Below, one piece after another: positions 24,464 to 34,622 of a stretch of 64,000 bases of DNA. Source of the stretch: Nicotiana tabacum. Its lineage: Eukaryota > Streptophyta > Magnoliopsida > Solanales > Solanaceae. Under the pieces are notes generated by a model. The model had not been told where the DNA came from. It saw only the letters and a list, made by a program, of their open reading frames with translations, and ran no database searches. A program made the position numbers and the translations under genes. Where the stretch lies: the NCBI RefSeq assembly GCF_000715075.1, contig NC_134089.1, positions 106,709,157-106,773,156 on the forward strand, read 5' to 3'. Each line of letters opens with the position of its first letter. Within the stretch, counting starts at the first letter, position 1.

Positions 24464-26482
24464 CTATGCATATTCTAGTGCTTCAAACTTAGGTATCCGC
24501 GGGGCGTCGTTCGGCCTCGCCGCGGGTCTAGGATCCAAATCCCTTTCAAGCTGCTCTAACTCATTCATGGTTCGCTTCACATAGATCATCACTGCTGAGA
24601 TAAAAGTAGTACGGGTCATGTCTTCACAAACCCGGCATCTCCTGACAATAGCATGAGCAATGGCTCTAATCCTGTCTTTTGTTTGCTTCTTTTCTATGAG
24701 CAAGCGTCTTATCTGATCGCTGCACGTCTTTAAAGCTCGGGAGTCTTGCAAGTGCTGGTCTTGCAGTTGTTGCACTTCTGCCTCCATTTGGGCTAACAAG
24801 TTGTAACAATGTCCGCTTTCAGTTTCGAAGTCTCTAGCCTGCCTAACCGCTCTACCTTCAAGGGCAACTACTTTTCTCTTTAAATTGGCAACAATTTTCT
24901 CATGGTCCCTTTTCGCCCATTGTGCTTTAAGTTCTGCCATGACATTTTCAGCTTTTCCTAGCTCATCCCGCCATTCTCTGACTTCGCTTTCCAATCTTTT
25001 TACCAATTGTTCATCGGATCGGCTCCTCGGTTGCTTATCGATGGTTATCTTCAACTGTCGGACTTGGGCTTTAAGAGCGTCATTTTCTCTGGCTAGTCTA
25101 TTCTTTTCACCTTGATCCTCGGCAACCTGTACACTGCTCTCGAATTTCAGACTCTCGACTTGTTGCTTTAATTTACCAATCTCAACTCGATAGCTTTCTT
25201 CCTTTGCTAACCAATCCCACTGCTCTTGGGACGACTTGGCGAAATATTCGAGATGAGGTCTTTTAGCCGGTCTTCCATATGCCATGTCACCTCTGAACCA
25301 TTCGTGATACCCTGGAGCAATTTCCCCTCTGACCCTATCAGACACACAAGTGTTTGCCATCAGATATTGACACTCACTCCAAATTTGACGAACCTCTTCC
25401 TCGGGGAATCGACCGTCAGGACTAATTTCGACCACTTGGGTACTTAAATCTTCATCTCTCGGTATTACTTGATATCTACCGAGTTGCCTCAGAACCCGAT
25501 ACGGTGCATAAGGTTGTATGCTTTTGAGTCCCATTAACAAAAAATGCGGTCGGGCTGCTGGAATATATATGACTTCCTCGACAGACAACCATCCAAGCAC
25601 CCACTGTATCTGGATAGCCTCGAGGTTCCGAAATAATAATGCCCAAGCCGTGACTCCTTCAGGTAGATTAGCCCCTTTGATTCTCGTACAAAATTCCCCT
25701 ATACAAGTTTTCTCAGCCGAGCCATAACTCAATAACTGAGAGCGCGGGCACAAATGCTCAATCATCCACATTTGTAACAATAAGTTACATCCCTCAAAAA
25801 ATTTGCCCCCAACTTTGCACGCAGTGAGAGCTCTGAAGATATCAGCCACAATCATAGGTGCTAAAGTGCTTTTCCCCATGGTTTGCAAAGTACTGACGAC
25901 ACCTGCTACTTTCAAATCAATATTACCATCTTTCCTTGGGAATATTACGAGACCCAAAAAAGCTACCATAAATGCCACTCGCCTGTGTTTCTCCCATTTT
26001 TGTCGGCTATTTCTGCTGCAAAGCTTAAAGTCTGGATTATTGAACCCGCCCACATGGCCATATCTATCATACACGAAGCGGAAACTGCAGAAACCCTTTG
26101 CAAAATCTGGGTGATGAACTGTCCGGGGTACTTTCAAGGAATCCAGGAATCGATGTATGGTAATGGCTCTAGGAGCAATCAAGTATTTGAATCTCAATGG
26201 AGCTTGGTCACTTCCAATGTACCCCGCTATTTCTTCTATTGTTGGGGTGAGTTCAAAGTCTGAAAAATGAAACACATTATGTGCCGAATCCCAATGGGCG
26301 ACCAATGCCCTGATGATATCCCCCCGAGGCTGAATGTCTAATAAATCCGGAAGGTCTTTCAAATATTTTCTCACTTCGTCTTGCCCTTCTTTGCCCAAAT
26401 CATTCCACCACAATTGCAGCTCAAAAGGGATTTTGGTCATTATTGAAAAAGGCTCATTTATTGTCGTGCTCATCCTGCACAT
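24464..26482 (-). CDS. Ogre-type ORF1 protein of element A (672 aa, intact)
   Basis: This ORF upstream of gag is a signature of Ogre-type elements; its function is unknown. Residues 1 to about 400 form a globular region with WWNDLG near residue 28, FELTPTIEEIAGYIG, CNLLLQMWMIEHLCPRSQ and IQPYAPYRVLRQLGRYQVIP. The pattern of an L-rich start, a W-D/N-F motif and TPTxEE resembles the plant mobile domain family; I regard that as a suggestion only. About residues 425-610 are a predicted coiled coil (KLKQQVESLKFE, ARENDALKAQVRQLK). A CX2C motif (CRVCED) and a conserved tail RPNDAPRIPKFEALEYA follow. An alternative start is the second ATG, three codons in. It is the only intact ORF in A. Confidence 0.88.
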   Translation of the reverse strand: MCRMSTTINEPFSIMTKIPFELQLWWNDLGKEGQDEVRKYLKDLPDLLDIQPRGDIIRALVAHWDSAHNVFHFSDFELTPTIEEIAGYIGSDQAPLRFKYLIAPRAITIHRFLDSLKVPRTVHHPDFAKGFCSFRFVYDRYGHVGGFNNPDFKLCSRNSRQKWEKHRRVAFMVAFLGLVIFPRKDGNIDLKVAGVVSTLQTMGKSTLAPMIVADIFRALTACKVGGKFFEGCNLLLQMWMIEHLCPRSQLLSYGSAEKTCIGEFCTRIKGANLPEGVTAWALLFRNLEAIQIQWVLGWLSVEEVIYIPAARPHFLLMGLKSIQPYAPYRVLRQLGRYQVIPRDEDLSTQVVEISPDGRFPEEEVRQIWSECQYLMANTCVSDRVRGEIAPGYHEWFRGDMAYGRPAKRPHLEYFAKSSQEQWDWLAKEESYRVEIGKLKQQVESLKFESSVQVAEDQGEKNRLARENDALKAQVRQLKITIDKQPRSRSDEQLVKRLESEVREWRDELGKAENVMAELKAQWAKRDHEKIVANLKRKVVALEGRAVRQARDFETESGHCYNLLAQMEAEVQQLQDQHLQDSRALKTCSDQIRRLLIEKKQTKDRIRAIAHAIVRRCRVCEDMTRTTFISAVMIYVKRTMNELEQLERDLDPRPAARPNDAPRIPKFEALEYA

Positions 26483-26624
26483 TTATTAAAGCGTTTAAGC
26501 AAAAGAAAACTTTTATTTAACTCCAAAAACTACTATCTATATTATCGACTCAAAATTAACCCTATATTTCAAATGAAGAACTCAATTCTTAATTCTAATA
26601 TTTTTAGATAAAAGACCCGATATT

Positions 26625-27020
26625 GCAACACGGCCTTCCTGCGCCTCAGGGGCGAAAATTTTAAGGTTGTGAGGGTCAAAAATCAAAATACGACCAAAGG
26701 TGGTTGTTTATGCAAAGTCAGCCCTCCGGTGCCCCGTTTGGGAATATTTGGCTATTTATGACATAACAACATCACCTGACTTATTTATGACTCTTTTTTA
26801 TCGTTTTTCAAATTAGGAAACTCAATATTGCAAACACGGCCTTTCAACGTCTCGGGGACGAAGATTTTTAAGGCTGTGTGGGTCAACCAGACCAAATCTT
26901 AAATATGACCCAAAAGTGGCTGTTTATGCAAAGTCAGCCTTCCGGCGTCCCCTTCGGGAACATTCGGCTATGTCTTCATAAAACAGCGTCACCCGACTTC
27001 TTAGAAATTTGACATATATA
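26625..27020 (-). repeat. Degenerate 195-bp tandem duplication in the leader of A
   Basis: The blocks TATTGCAA-ACACGGCC, GCAAAGTCAGCC(C/T)TCCGG and ACATCACC(T/C)GACTTATTTATGA-like sequence occur twice at an offset of about 195 bp (26631 and 26826), with a third partial trace near 27060. I find no equivalent in the leader of B. Confidence 0.8.
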
Positions 27021-27160
27021 TTTTGCTATTATATTTTTTTTTGTAAAAAGGGAAGTTGGACATCACCCGACTTATTTATGACAAAATTAAAAATCTTGAC
27101 ATGTTTTTTTTTATTTGTTTTTGGCTTTTTTTTTTAGCAAAAGGGGGTTGGACCCGATGA

Positions 27161-27211
27161 GGGTTGCCTACGTATCTCACATTCGGTGAGAATCAAACCC
27201 GCGTAGTTCGG
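27161..27211 (-). promoter_or_regulatory. Recurrent hairpin SL1, copy A1 (leader, upstream of ORF1)
   Basis: The outer stem CTACG/CGTAG (27168-27172 with 27202-27206) encloses a perfect 6-bp inner stem TCTCAC/GTGAGA (27175-27180 with 27186-27191) with a 5-nt loop. It is the best-formed member of the family. Confidence 0.82.
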
Positions 27212-28110
27212 ACAAATTAACCGAACTATTTTAAAACATGACTCTTTTCCATTTTATTTTTTTTCTGGCAAGACAATCTATTTTCCTTTTCTATTTTTTT
27301 GAAAAAGACAAAATAACGATTTTTTTTTCCATTTTCAACAAACAATAAAACAATCTATTTTTCCAAAAATAAAAGACTCTTTTTTTTCTATATTTTTTAG
27401 TAAAACAAAATAAAATATTTTCCTTTTTTTTTCAAAATTTCGGCAGAGTTTCGCCAGTAATTGGTCATTGATTTTTTCTAAAATAATCAATTAACTCCCT
27501 AACTGATATATTCTTTTTCCTCTTTTTTTTTTCCTTCAATTTTCCAACATTCCCGAGATTCAGAAACCGGTCACCATGCAAGTTCGAAACAAATATATGT
27601 ACAGAGCAAGTAGGATGCATCAGAATGGTCTTTTCATTTCAGGTTGCTAGTCCTAGACGGACCCAGCCCCTATGTTGAGTCCCCTAAGTCAAATGCAACA
27701 TGATGCAAATAAGCGTTCCTACTAGGGATCCGGCATGAAGTCACGTTATTCTATATTCAAAACCTGGGTCTGTGTACTAGACTGTGTACCCGAGCGGACA
27801 GCTCGAGTCGAGGAGGGGGCAACTTACCGGGAACCAAAAGGCCATCCGGCTTCGTAACTTGTCCGACCTCTTTCTTATTTCAGGGTATAACACTAACAGA
27901 ATAAGGAGTCTCAACCAGTAAGCACATCCCCGGAGGTGAAGAGAGAAGGGTTCGGCACAGTTTATATATACAGTCAAATAATATCAAAGCGGTAAAAGCA
28001 GCATTTAGCACATTAGGCTCAAACATGTAAAAATCAGATAAAGCCAAATATAACAATTTATCTAAGCTCGAATTTCTAACCCTGAACCAGTGGTTCTGGG
28101 TTTAAGTTGT

Positions 28111-28128
28111 TCCCCAGCAGAGTCGCCA
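28111..28128 (-). promoter_or_regulatory. Primer binding site of element A (tRNA-Arg type)
   Basis: On the minus strand TGGCGACTCTGCTGGGGA lies four bases (gctc) after the LTR end GTGTGACA. It would pair with the 3' end of a tRNA ending in TCCCCAGCAGAGTCGCCA. Ogre elements are known to use tRNA-Arg. The sequence is identical in B. Confidence 0.9.
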
Positions 28129-28221
28129 GAGCTGTCACACCTCCTTTTTACATACCCGAGGGGGTACAAGGGAGTTTTTTCCAATTAAAGGACAATCGAA
28201 ACGGGATTTATTTATTTATTT

Positions 28222-28258
28222 CAGAGTCGCCACTTGGGAGATTTAGGGTGTCCCAAGT
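28222..28258 (-). promoter_or_regulatory. U5 hairpin with internal PBS-like 11-mer (A, 5' LTR)
   Basis: The stem ACTTGGGA/TCCCAAGT is followed by TGGCGACTCTG at 28222-28232, 94 bases upstream of the true PBS on the coding strand. In this LTR it would be present in the genomic RNA. Confidence 0.75.
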
Positions 28259-29657
28259 CACCAATTTTAATCCCGAATCGAGGAAAAGAATGACTCTGTT
28301 TAACAGTCTGCGCACCAGAAATCCGGATAAGGAATTCTGTTAACCCGGGAGAAGGTGTTAGGCATTCTCGAGTTCCGTGGTTCTAGCACGGTCGCTCAAC
28401 TGTTATATTCGGCTTGATTATCTGATTTTATACAAATATGAACTTATGTGCAAATTTTATTTTTTTACCGCTTTCATAATTGTTATTATTATTTTTACAA
28501 GAATATAAACATCGTTTAAAAATATGTCTTTGGATTGCGTCACATAAAATGCACCCGCGATCCGGAACCTATTTTTATTCAATGTTTTAGGATTTGGATT
28601 TGGGTCGCATAAATGCGCACCCGTGTTTAAGAATGTATTATTATTAAATCGTGCCTAAAGCGATTAGCGTATTATTATTTATGGGTAAGACTGTGGAATT
28701 CACTAAACAGTCCATCCCGAATTCTAAATACTCAATTAAATATTTATTGAGGGCCCCACAATTTTGTATTTTTTATTCGGCGAGGCTCGTCTCATTTATT
28801 TTTAAAAGACAATTCTAAAATGCCTACATTATTCTCTATTAAATTTGTCTCTACAAAATAAATAAAAAAAATGTCTTAATTTATTTACAGGCTGAAATTG
28901 ACCAATAATATTTAATTAAACAACATTCTTCCAAGTTCCAAAATGGTCTATTTTGATAAACTAACGTGTTTTTTGAGACATGATAATCATCCAACAATAG
29001 CGAATTAACTAGACGAAGTTACTACACCATTTATTTATTTTTAGGCAATATATAGGTAGTTCGTCCATTAAGCTATCATCCGATGTTTCACTATATGTAT
29101 TAAATATCTACATGATTCTGATTTTTTGCAAGCTAAATAATTTATACATACAAATAAAATTCAGAATATAATTAAATATAATTCAGAATTTCAACTCTTC
29201 ATTTTCGTATTCATACTTCATATTTCGGATTACAATAACCAACGTGTCAGTTGTGTACCTGATTTGGAGGCAAAAGAAAATGAAAGATGAGAATCAGCAG
29301 TAGTAATAACAATACAGCACAGCAGCAACAATCCAGCAACAGTAATAACCCACGAACAGAGTTTGCAAACCGGTGGAGTATTAATCCCAAAAACAAAAGC
29401 TTTAAGCTTTGATGACACAACAATTATTAATGCTAATTTCAAACAATGAAAGAAAGCAGAATATTTTTTTTTAAACTAAACAAAGTTTAAATATTATTTT
29501 TTTTCGGAATTTTCTCTCTCTTAAATGTTCAACCTTTTTTCTCTCTCTTATTCTCTTTCTGTCAGATTTTTTCCTCTCTATCTGTATTTTTTTTCGTCTG
29601 TCTGTTTATATTTTTCTGTCTATCTCTCTTTTCTTTAAATCTGATTTCAAGACTTCC

Positions 29658-29665
29658 TATATATA
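29658..29665 (-). promoter_or_regulatory. TATA box in the 5' LTR of A
   Basis: TATATATA on the minus strand, followed by GGAAGTCTTG, marks the likely U3/R promoter. Transcription would start about 30 bases downstream on the minus strand (near 29625-29635). Confidence 0.68.
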
Positions 29666-31701
29666 ACTCATCCCATAAATCTTTTAATTAATTAAAATCA
29701 ATACTTTTTCTCTACCCAACCCATTATCTTCCCACTCATCCCCATTACATTAAATAAACATATCACACCACCCCATTATATTTTGTCCCCCATGCTTCAC
29801 TTAAAATAATACAAGATTCCCCCCACTAAATTTTGTCTTGTCCCCCCTTTATGTTAAATAACTATATCACAACCCACCCCATTTTATTTTGTCTCTCATG
29901 CTTCATATAAACAATTACAAAATGTACAATTCCTAAACTACCCCTCCGACCTTACTGAAAATTACCAAACTACCCCTGAACGTACTACAAATTACCAAAC
30001 TACCCATCAGCTATAACACATCAATTAATCAAACTTAACCAAAATATAGTCAATATGATTAATTTCTAACAATGTTCAAACAACAAATTTCATGAACATG
30101 ATTTCTTCAACATTTCAATAACAAATCACATGAACATGATTTCAACCACAAATCATATGAATACAAATTGAACAACCAAGAACAACTAAAATTTGATTGA
30201 ACAATATTTTTAGCAACAACAAACCTATTTTCGGATTTAAACAACAACAACAATCAAACAAGTATATTTAGATTTCTAAATTCAATAATATTGAACTTAA
30301 AATCAACCATAACAACATTACAAACAACAATTCTCATATCAAACTTAAACAAGATTATGAGACAAATTCAAGAGATAATCATAAATGATAAACAAGAAAT
30401 CAAACTATACAAATTTCGGATTCAAGATCAACAAACATAATATGAACATGAATTAAATCTAAAAATAAAAACGACGGATTCAAATGATTAAAACCAAAAT
30501 ACTTCCTTTATTACAACTAAATTATTTTAGGCAAATGACAAAACAAAACCTAAGAAGAAACAATTATGAATTTAAACTTGATCTTAACAATATTAGCAAT
30601 TTCCGGAAAATACATAAAATACATTAAACAAATTGAAGAAACAATTAATTAAACTTCAATTTGTATCTAACTAATATTAAACTAACAAATATTCACTTAA
30701 ACAATAATACAAACATGAAATAAACATGAAAACAACTAATTAAACTTCTATTTTGAAATCTGAAAATTCATTTTAACAAAGCACATGAACATGAACAAAC
30801 TAGAAAAACGATTTCAACGATGAACAACGAACAAAACAAGAATCGAATATTTAACGATTTTAACTTTGAGAAATATAAAAACGAAAATGGACAAAATAAA
30901 ATTCAAAACTACTAACCGGATTGAAACGACATATGTATGGACTGACTCGATGAACCTCGACCAAAGCTCGACCAAACGACGACCAACACACGACGTACAG
31001 GATCTTGACTCGACGAAAAACCCTCGACCTTTGCCGGACTTTAACCAGACTGCCTTGCGTCGTCAACAACAGTACGATGGTGAGCAACCAAACAACAGAC
31101 TCATGGGGTCGTCGACGGCAGTACGCAGCAGTGAAGAAGACGAAACAGCGGCGACTGATTGTGTGTGTGAAGGAGATCGAGTGAAGCAGAAGCAGCAGCT
31201 CGGCACAGCAGAAGGGATGAAACAGGAGCAGAACTCGTCGAGCCATGGACGTCGAGGGTCATCCATGGACGTCGAGCTCGACTTTGAGCTTGACGTTGAA
31301 TGACGACGATGAAGCAGGAGCAACTGGGAGATGAAGCAACAGCTCGAGACGATGAAACAGTAGCTCGGAGGTGAGGTAGCAGCTGTTCGAGCTGTCCGAC
31401 GAGGAGTTGGGCAGCCATGGGAACAGCTGGGTCTGGTTTGTTGGTGGTGGTCGACGAGTGGTTTCTGTTTGGTGGTGGTCGACGAGTGGGTGCCGGACTG
31501 GACGACGGGCAGTGACGGGTTCGTGGGGGAGGGTGGTCGACGTTGCAGGCTGGGGTTTGTGGGGGGAGGCAGCCATGGATGGGGTGTTTTGGAGTTTTGA
31601 GGAAGAAGAAGGAAAATGAGGGGGGGTGGCGGATGACTTAGTAGTTTTAGGTTTTTTTTTTTTTATTTTGTTTGTAAAATAATAGGGGTGTTGGGTTATG
31701 G

Positions 31702-31717
31702 ACTGGGTCGACCCAGT
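31702..31717. repeat. 16-bp perfect palindrome in U3 of A
   Basis: ACTGGGTCGACCCAGT is perfectly palindromic and is flanked by a further ACTGGG half-site. The same palindrome is at 13402-13417 in the other LTR of A and in both LTRs of B. Confidence 0.8.
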
Positions 31718-32233
31718 TTGAAATGGACTGGGTTGTAGGGAAGATTGGGCCATTTTTTGGGCCTATGGCTTGAAATCGAAGAAGAGGCCCAATTCCGATT
31801 TTCTTTATATTTTCGCTCTCTTTCTTCTTTTATTTCTCTAAAACTAAATTATAAAAATACTTAAACTATTATTAAGAATTAAATTAAGTTATAAAAGCGC
31901 AAATTAACTCCCAATAACAATTAACGCACAATTAAGTAATAATTAAGCATAAAATTGTATATTTGGACATTAAATGCTAAAAATGCAAACGATGCCTATT
32001 TTTGTAATTTTAATTTTTGTAAAACAAATTTAATTACTAACAATTGTAGAATTAAATCCTACATGCAAAATGCGACATATTTTTGTATTTTTATTAATTT
32101 AGCAAATAAACAACGCACAGACAAGTACAAATAATTATTCAAAATATCACAAAATTGCACACCAAAGAAAAATCATTTTATTTTTGAATTTTTGGGAGTA
32201 ATTCTCATATTGGGCAAAAATCACGTGCTTACA

Positions 32234-32238
32234 AAAAG
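32234..32238. repeat. Right target-site duplication of element A (aaaag)
   Basis: These five bases follow the LTR terminus GTGCTTACA and match 5575-5579 (gaaag) at four of five positions. Element C sequence resumes immediately after. Confidence 0.75.
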
Positions 32239-32311
32239 TACTCATGAGAACAAGCGTAAAAGCAGTGTGTGTTATGAAGGTTAAAATATTAAGCAATCAC
32301 TATTATTTTTA

Positions 32312-32332
32312 ACCACACGGTGGGGGCTAAAA
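32312..32332 (-). promoter_or_regulatory. Candidate primer binding site and leader of element C
   Basis: On the minus strand TTAGCCCCCACCGTGTGG directly follows the LTR end GGTAAACA. It resembles the TTGGCGCCCACCGTGGGG-type PBS region that I recall from Tat-like elements, with a few substitutions. An ATG at 32241-32243 lies about 70 bases further along, close to the A insertion site. Confidence 0.6.
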
Positions 32333-32956
32333 TGTTTACCCTAAAATTTGGATAAAAATTAAACTTATAATGTAGTTTTAAGGATATGTGATTTCACTTA
32401 ATACCAATTGATAAATGTAAAGATAAATAATGTAAATTGACAATAATATAAAGCAAACCAGCATTTGGATAGAACCCTCGAGATCGGACACCCTCGAGTT
32501 AGTTATGCAAGAATAGTTAAAGGCACAATAAGCTGATGAACAAGAAAGTAAACTGAGAAATATTATATTGCTTTGATATTCGTGGATGTAAGGTGCTTTA
32601 CAAATGGGGACTCCCCTTTATATACTAGAGGAATCCTAATTATGGTACAATTCTAATTACGGAAGTAAATCCCATGATTGGTACAAATAACCGCCCTTGA
32701 TTTGATCTGTTCCGGGATTTTCATGACCTTCGACCGTTTACGAATATCTCGTCTTTCCGTTATTGCACTTTACTCGAAGTCGGTCATACTTAGTCTTGAT
32801 TGCTGCTGGCCTCGGTCTCGACGGACATCTCAATTCTTGAACTTGACACCTCGTCTTCGTGCTATAGCCCGACCCATTGCGAGGTTGACCCTCGACGTGA
32901 TCTCCTGGTCTCGATTAAATAGCAAAATGGGACAAACCCGATTTTAACCGTATACA
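32333..32956 (-). repeat. 5' LTR of element C (about 624 bp)
   Basis: On the minus strand the LTR would start TGTATACGG (32956) and end GGGTAAACA (32333), giving TG...CA termini, with a TATATAAA box at 32617-32624 and the PBS candidate immediately after. The 3' LTR lies outside the window, so the outer boundary at 32956 rests only on the TG/CA rule and on the change to unrelated AT-rich sequence. It is rich in TCGA/CTCGAG-type tetranucleotides. Confidence 0.7.
32617..32624 (-). promoter_or_regulatory. TATA box of the C LTR
   Basis: TATATAAA on the minus strand is followed by GGGGAGTCCCC, which is itself a palindrome-like GC block at the probable transcription start. Confidence 0.7.
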
Positions 32957-34024
32957 ATTTTAAAAAAGTTGGAACTGATGACCGCAAATTATAGTCCACG
33001 ATTATGTTCTTTCAAAATAATTTTACAACCTCCCGAGCTATTTGCTTAAGTAGGAGTAACTTTAAGTCTTAAAACATTAACAAGAAAACAGTTCTTTTGT
33101 TCTTTTTTCTTGAAGAAGTTTGGCCTCATCTTGTTACACGTGGAAATTGTGTTGACAGTCACACGTTGAAATTGTGTTGCTAATTTGGCTTTAGCTTGAA
33201 AAGACAAAAAATCATACTAATTAATAATTTGAAAAGCATATTCGATGGATGTGTCAAATTCCATTTTACGACGCCAGATATAAGACAATGATTTTGCACA
33301 TAGAGACATAGACCAATAATAATGCCTCATTCTTCAAGAAACTTTAGTCACATAGTATTGCTGCTCGTGCGCAATTTCGGCTATATGGTCTGCACTAACT
33401 TTTTAACCTCAATTTCAATTTTAGTCCTTACAAATTTCATTTGGATTAATTTGTGGATAACTATTGTCTACACCATGTTAAAAAAAGACAGTCTTATGGA
33501 CAAAGTATATTAGTTAATTTTGTGATTCGAATCTGTAACTTATAAGTCATACAAAAATAATTTTTTCGTTGTTCCAAAGTTTTCCTTCATATACATGCCA
33601 TATCATAACCTTGAAACAGAGGTACAAATTATGTTTCTATTTTGTTCTTCTAGAGATTTCAAGTTGAGTCCATTAATAATATTAATTGAGAATTTGTCTT
33701 CAAATGAGCCGTGAAGCAGAGCTCCGAGATTGATTTTTCGACATCCTCTAATTTGTTGCTAAAGTAAAAGACTAGCATGGGAAGTCATTTGTGGTCTGTT
33801 CGTCTGTTTCACCAGTGATTTGTCGAATTCTAATTTTCACCATGTCATTTTCTTGAATGTCGCATGTAAGCGTGACTTTTATATTTGAAAAGGGTCTATA
33901 GTAGATAAATTTAAGACAATATTTTGTGTAATTGAATTAAACCTTACTTACGAATTGAGGACTAGCTCCCTTGGTGATCACCCTAATGTATTGAGAAAAA
34001 TTGCATTTATATATAAAGGTGATG
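32957..34024. other. Unassigned AT-rich DNA between elements C and D
   Basis: I recognise no TE domain, RNA gene or conserved ORF here. A 19-bp direct repeat with one mismatch (33136-33154 and 33161-33179, core ACACGT-GAAATTGTGTTG) is the only clear internal structure. The frames at 33322-33513 and 33955-34161 look like chance ORFs. The start of the D LTR may lie further left than I placed it. Confidence 0.5.
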
Positions 34025-34553
34025 TGTTGAGACACGTGAATTGGTCAAATAGTCAAAAAATTATAATTAGTCAAGAGACACGAGCAGCAATAGAAACGAG
34101 CAAAGGCAAAGGAAGAGGCACGAGTGACCATTCAAGGGATTCAGTGCTCATACCTATTTAAGTCATTTATATCCAAGAATAAAAAAGAATGGATTTGACC
34201 ATAGTAAAGAGTGCAAATACAGAATTTGACAGGTATTAAATGTTGAATACGTTAGAGAATTTGTATTGAATATAATGATTATGTAACGTAGTATTTAATG
34301 TCTTTAATTATTCATAATAGCCTCATTATGATTTGGGTAAAACGAATATCTTCGAGATATCTATAAAAGGGAGGTATCTGATCAGTTGTAAGGACATGAG
34401 ATACTATTGGAATATACTTTGGTTTACTTGTTTTTCTCCTGATTATACTCTGGTTACCCCAAATTACTTTCTTTTGCATATTCTTTTGATTGTCAGTAAC
34501 CCGTGTTTTTCTAAATTCTAGCTTTGACTGAAATTCTATTTTTTGGTTAAACA
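34025..34553 (+). repeat. 5' LTR of element D (left boundary tentative)
   Basis: The right end is well placed: TTAAACA at 34553, then three bases, then the PBS. A TATAAAAGG box is at 34362. The proposed left end TGTTGAGACACGTG at 34025 is chosen only because it starts with TG and the sequence before it looks unrelated; no second LTR is available for comparison. Confidence 0.5.
34362..34370 (+). promoter_or_regulatory. TATA box of the D LTR
   Basis: TATAAAAGG lies 191 bases before the LTR end, followed by GAGGTATCTG, a typical U3/R promoter position. Confidence 0.7.
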
Positions 34554-34556
34554 AAT

Positions 34557-34578
34557 TGGTTCTGTTACCGGGAATCTG
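34557..34578 (+). promoter_or_regulatory. Primer binding site of element D
   Basis: TGGTTCTGTTACCGGGAAT starts three bases after the LTR end. It resembles the tRNA-Asp-type PBS of Athila/Tat elements (TGGCGCCGTTGCCGGGGAT) at most positions, but the exact tRNA is uncertain. Confidence 0.65.
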
Positions 34579-34622
34579 ATAATCTATTTTCTTTTCACTT
34601 AACCTTCCTTGTTGCATCAATT

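Larger units (their letters stand above)
26483..28110. other. 5' leader of element A (untranslated)
   Basis: The 1.6-kb leader between PBS and ORF1 holds a degenerate 195-bp tandem duplication, hairpin SL1 copy A1 and several A/T homopolymer runs (27040-27540). I see no supported ORF: the small frame at 27777-27977 has no conserved features. The leader ends at ATGTGCAG|GATGAGC, which in B is identical and resembles a 3' splice site. Confidence 0.75.
5580..32233 (-). mobile_element. Element A: complete Ogre-type Ty3/gypsy retrotransposon with nested solo LTR
   Basis: The element is bounded by LTRs beginning TGTAAGCACG and ending GTGTGACA on the minus strand, with a 5-bp near-perfect target duplication. 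In order on the minus strand are the 5' LTR (28133-32233), PBS, leader, ORF1, gag-protease, short intron, RT-RNase H-integrase, repeat-rich 3' region, PPT and 3' LTR (5580-13933, split by solo LTR S). ORF1, very long LTRs and a tRNA-Arg PBS define Ogre-type elements. By eye the first 1 kb of the two LTRs differs at about ten sites, roughly 1 percent, so it is older than element B. Nonsense codons and a frameshift make its gag-pol defective. Confidence 0.95.
28133..32233 (-). repeat. 5' LTR of element A (4101 bp)
   Basis: On the minus strand the LTR starts TGTAAGCACG (32233) and ends GTGTGACA (28133). It matches the two pieces of the 3' LTR with scattered substitutions. The U3 start includes a CACGTG G-box at LTR positions 7-12. 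A GC-richer, CAG/CTG-biased stretch lies at about 30990-31640, the TATA box at 29658, and U5 ends with the hairpin and PBS-like 11-mer. ORFs such as 30860-31246, 30866-31303 and 31259-31753 lie in U3; I do not support them as genes. Confidence 0.96.

Noticed and set aside
30860..31753. ORFs in the A LTR, including a Leu-rich one
   Set aside because: Same reason as for the B LTR: U3 composition, with multiple overlapping frames on both strands and no known domain.
33322..33513. Possible small host gene with a hydrophobic protein of 63 codons
   Set aside because: AT-rich chance ORF without conserved motifs, signal or neighbours.
33955..34161. Open frame just before and into the D LTR
   Set aside because: It crosses the probable LTR boundary and has no recognisable domain.
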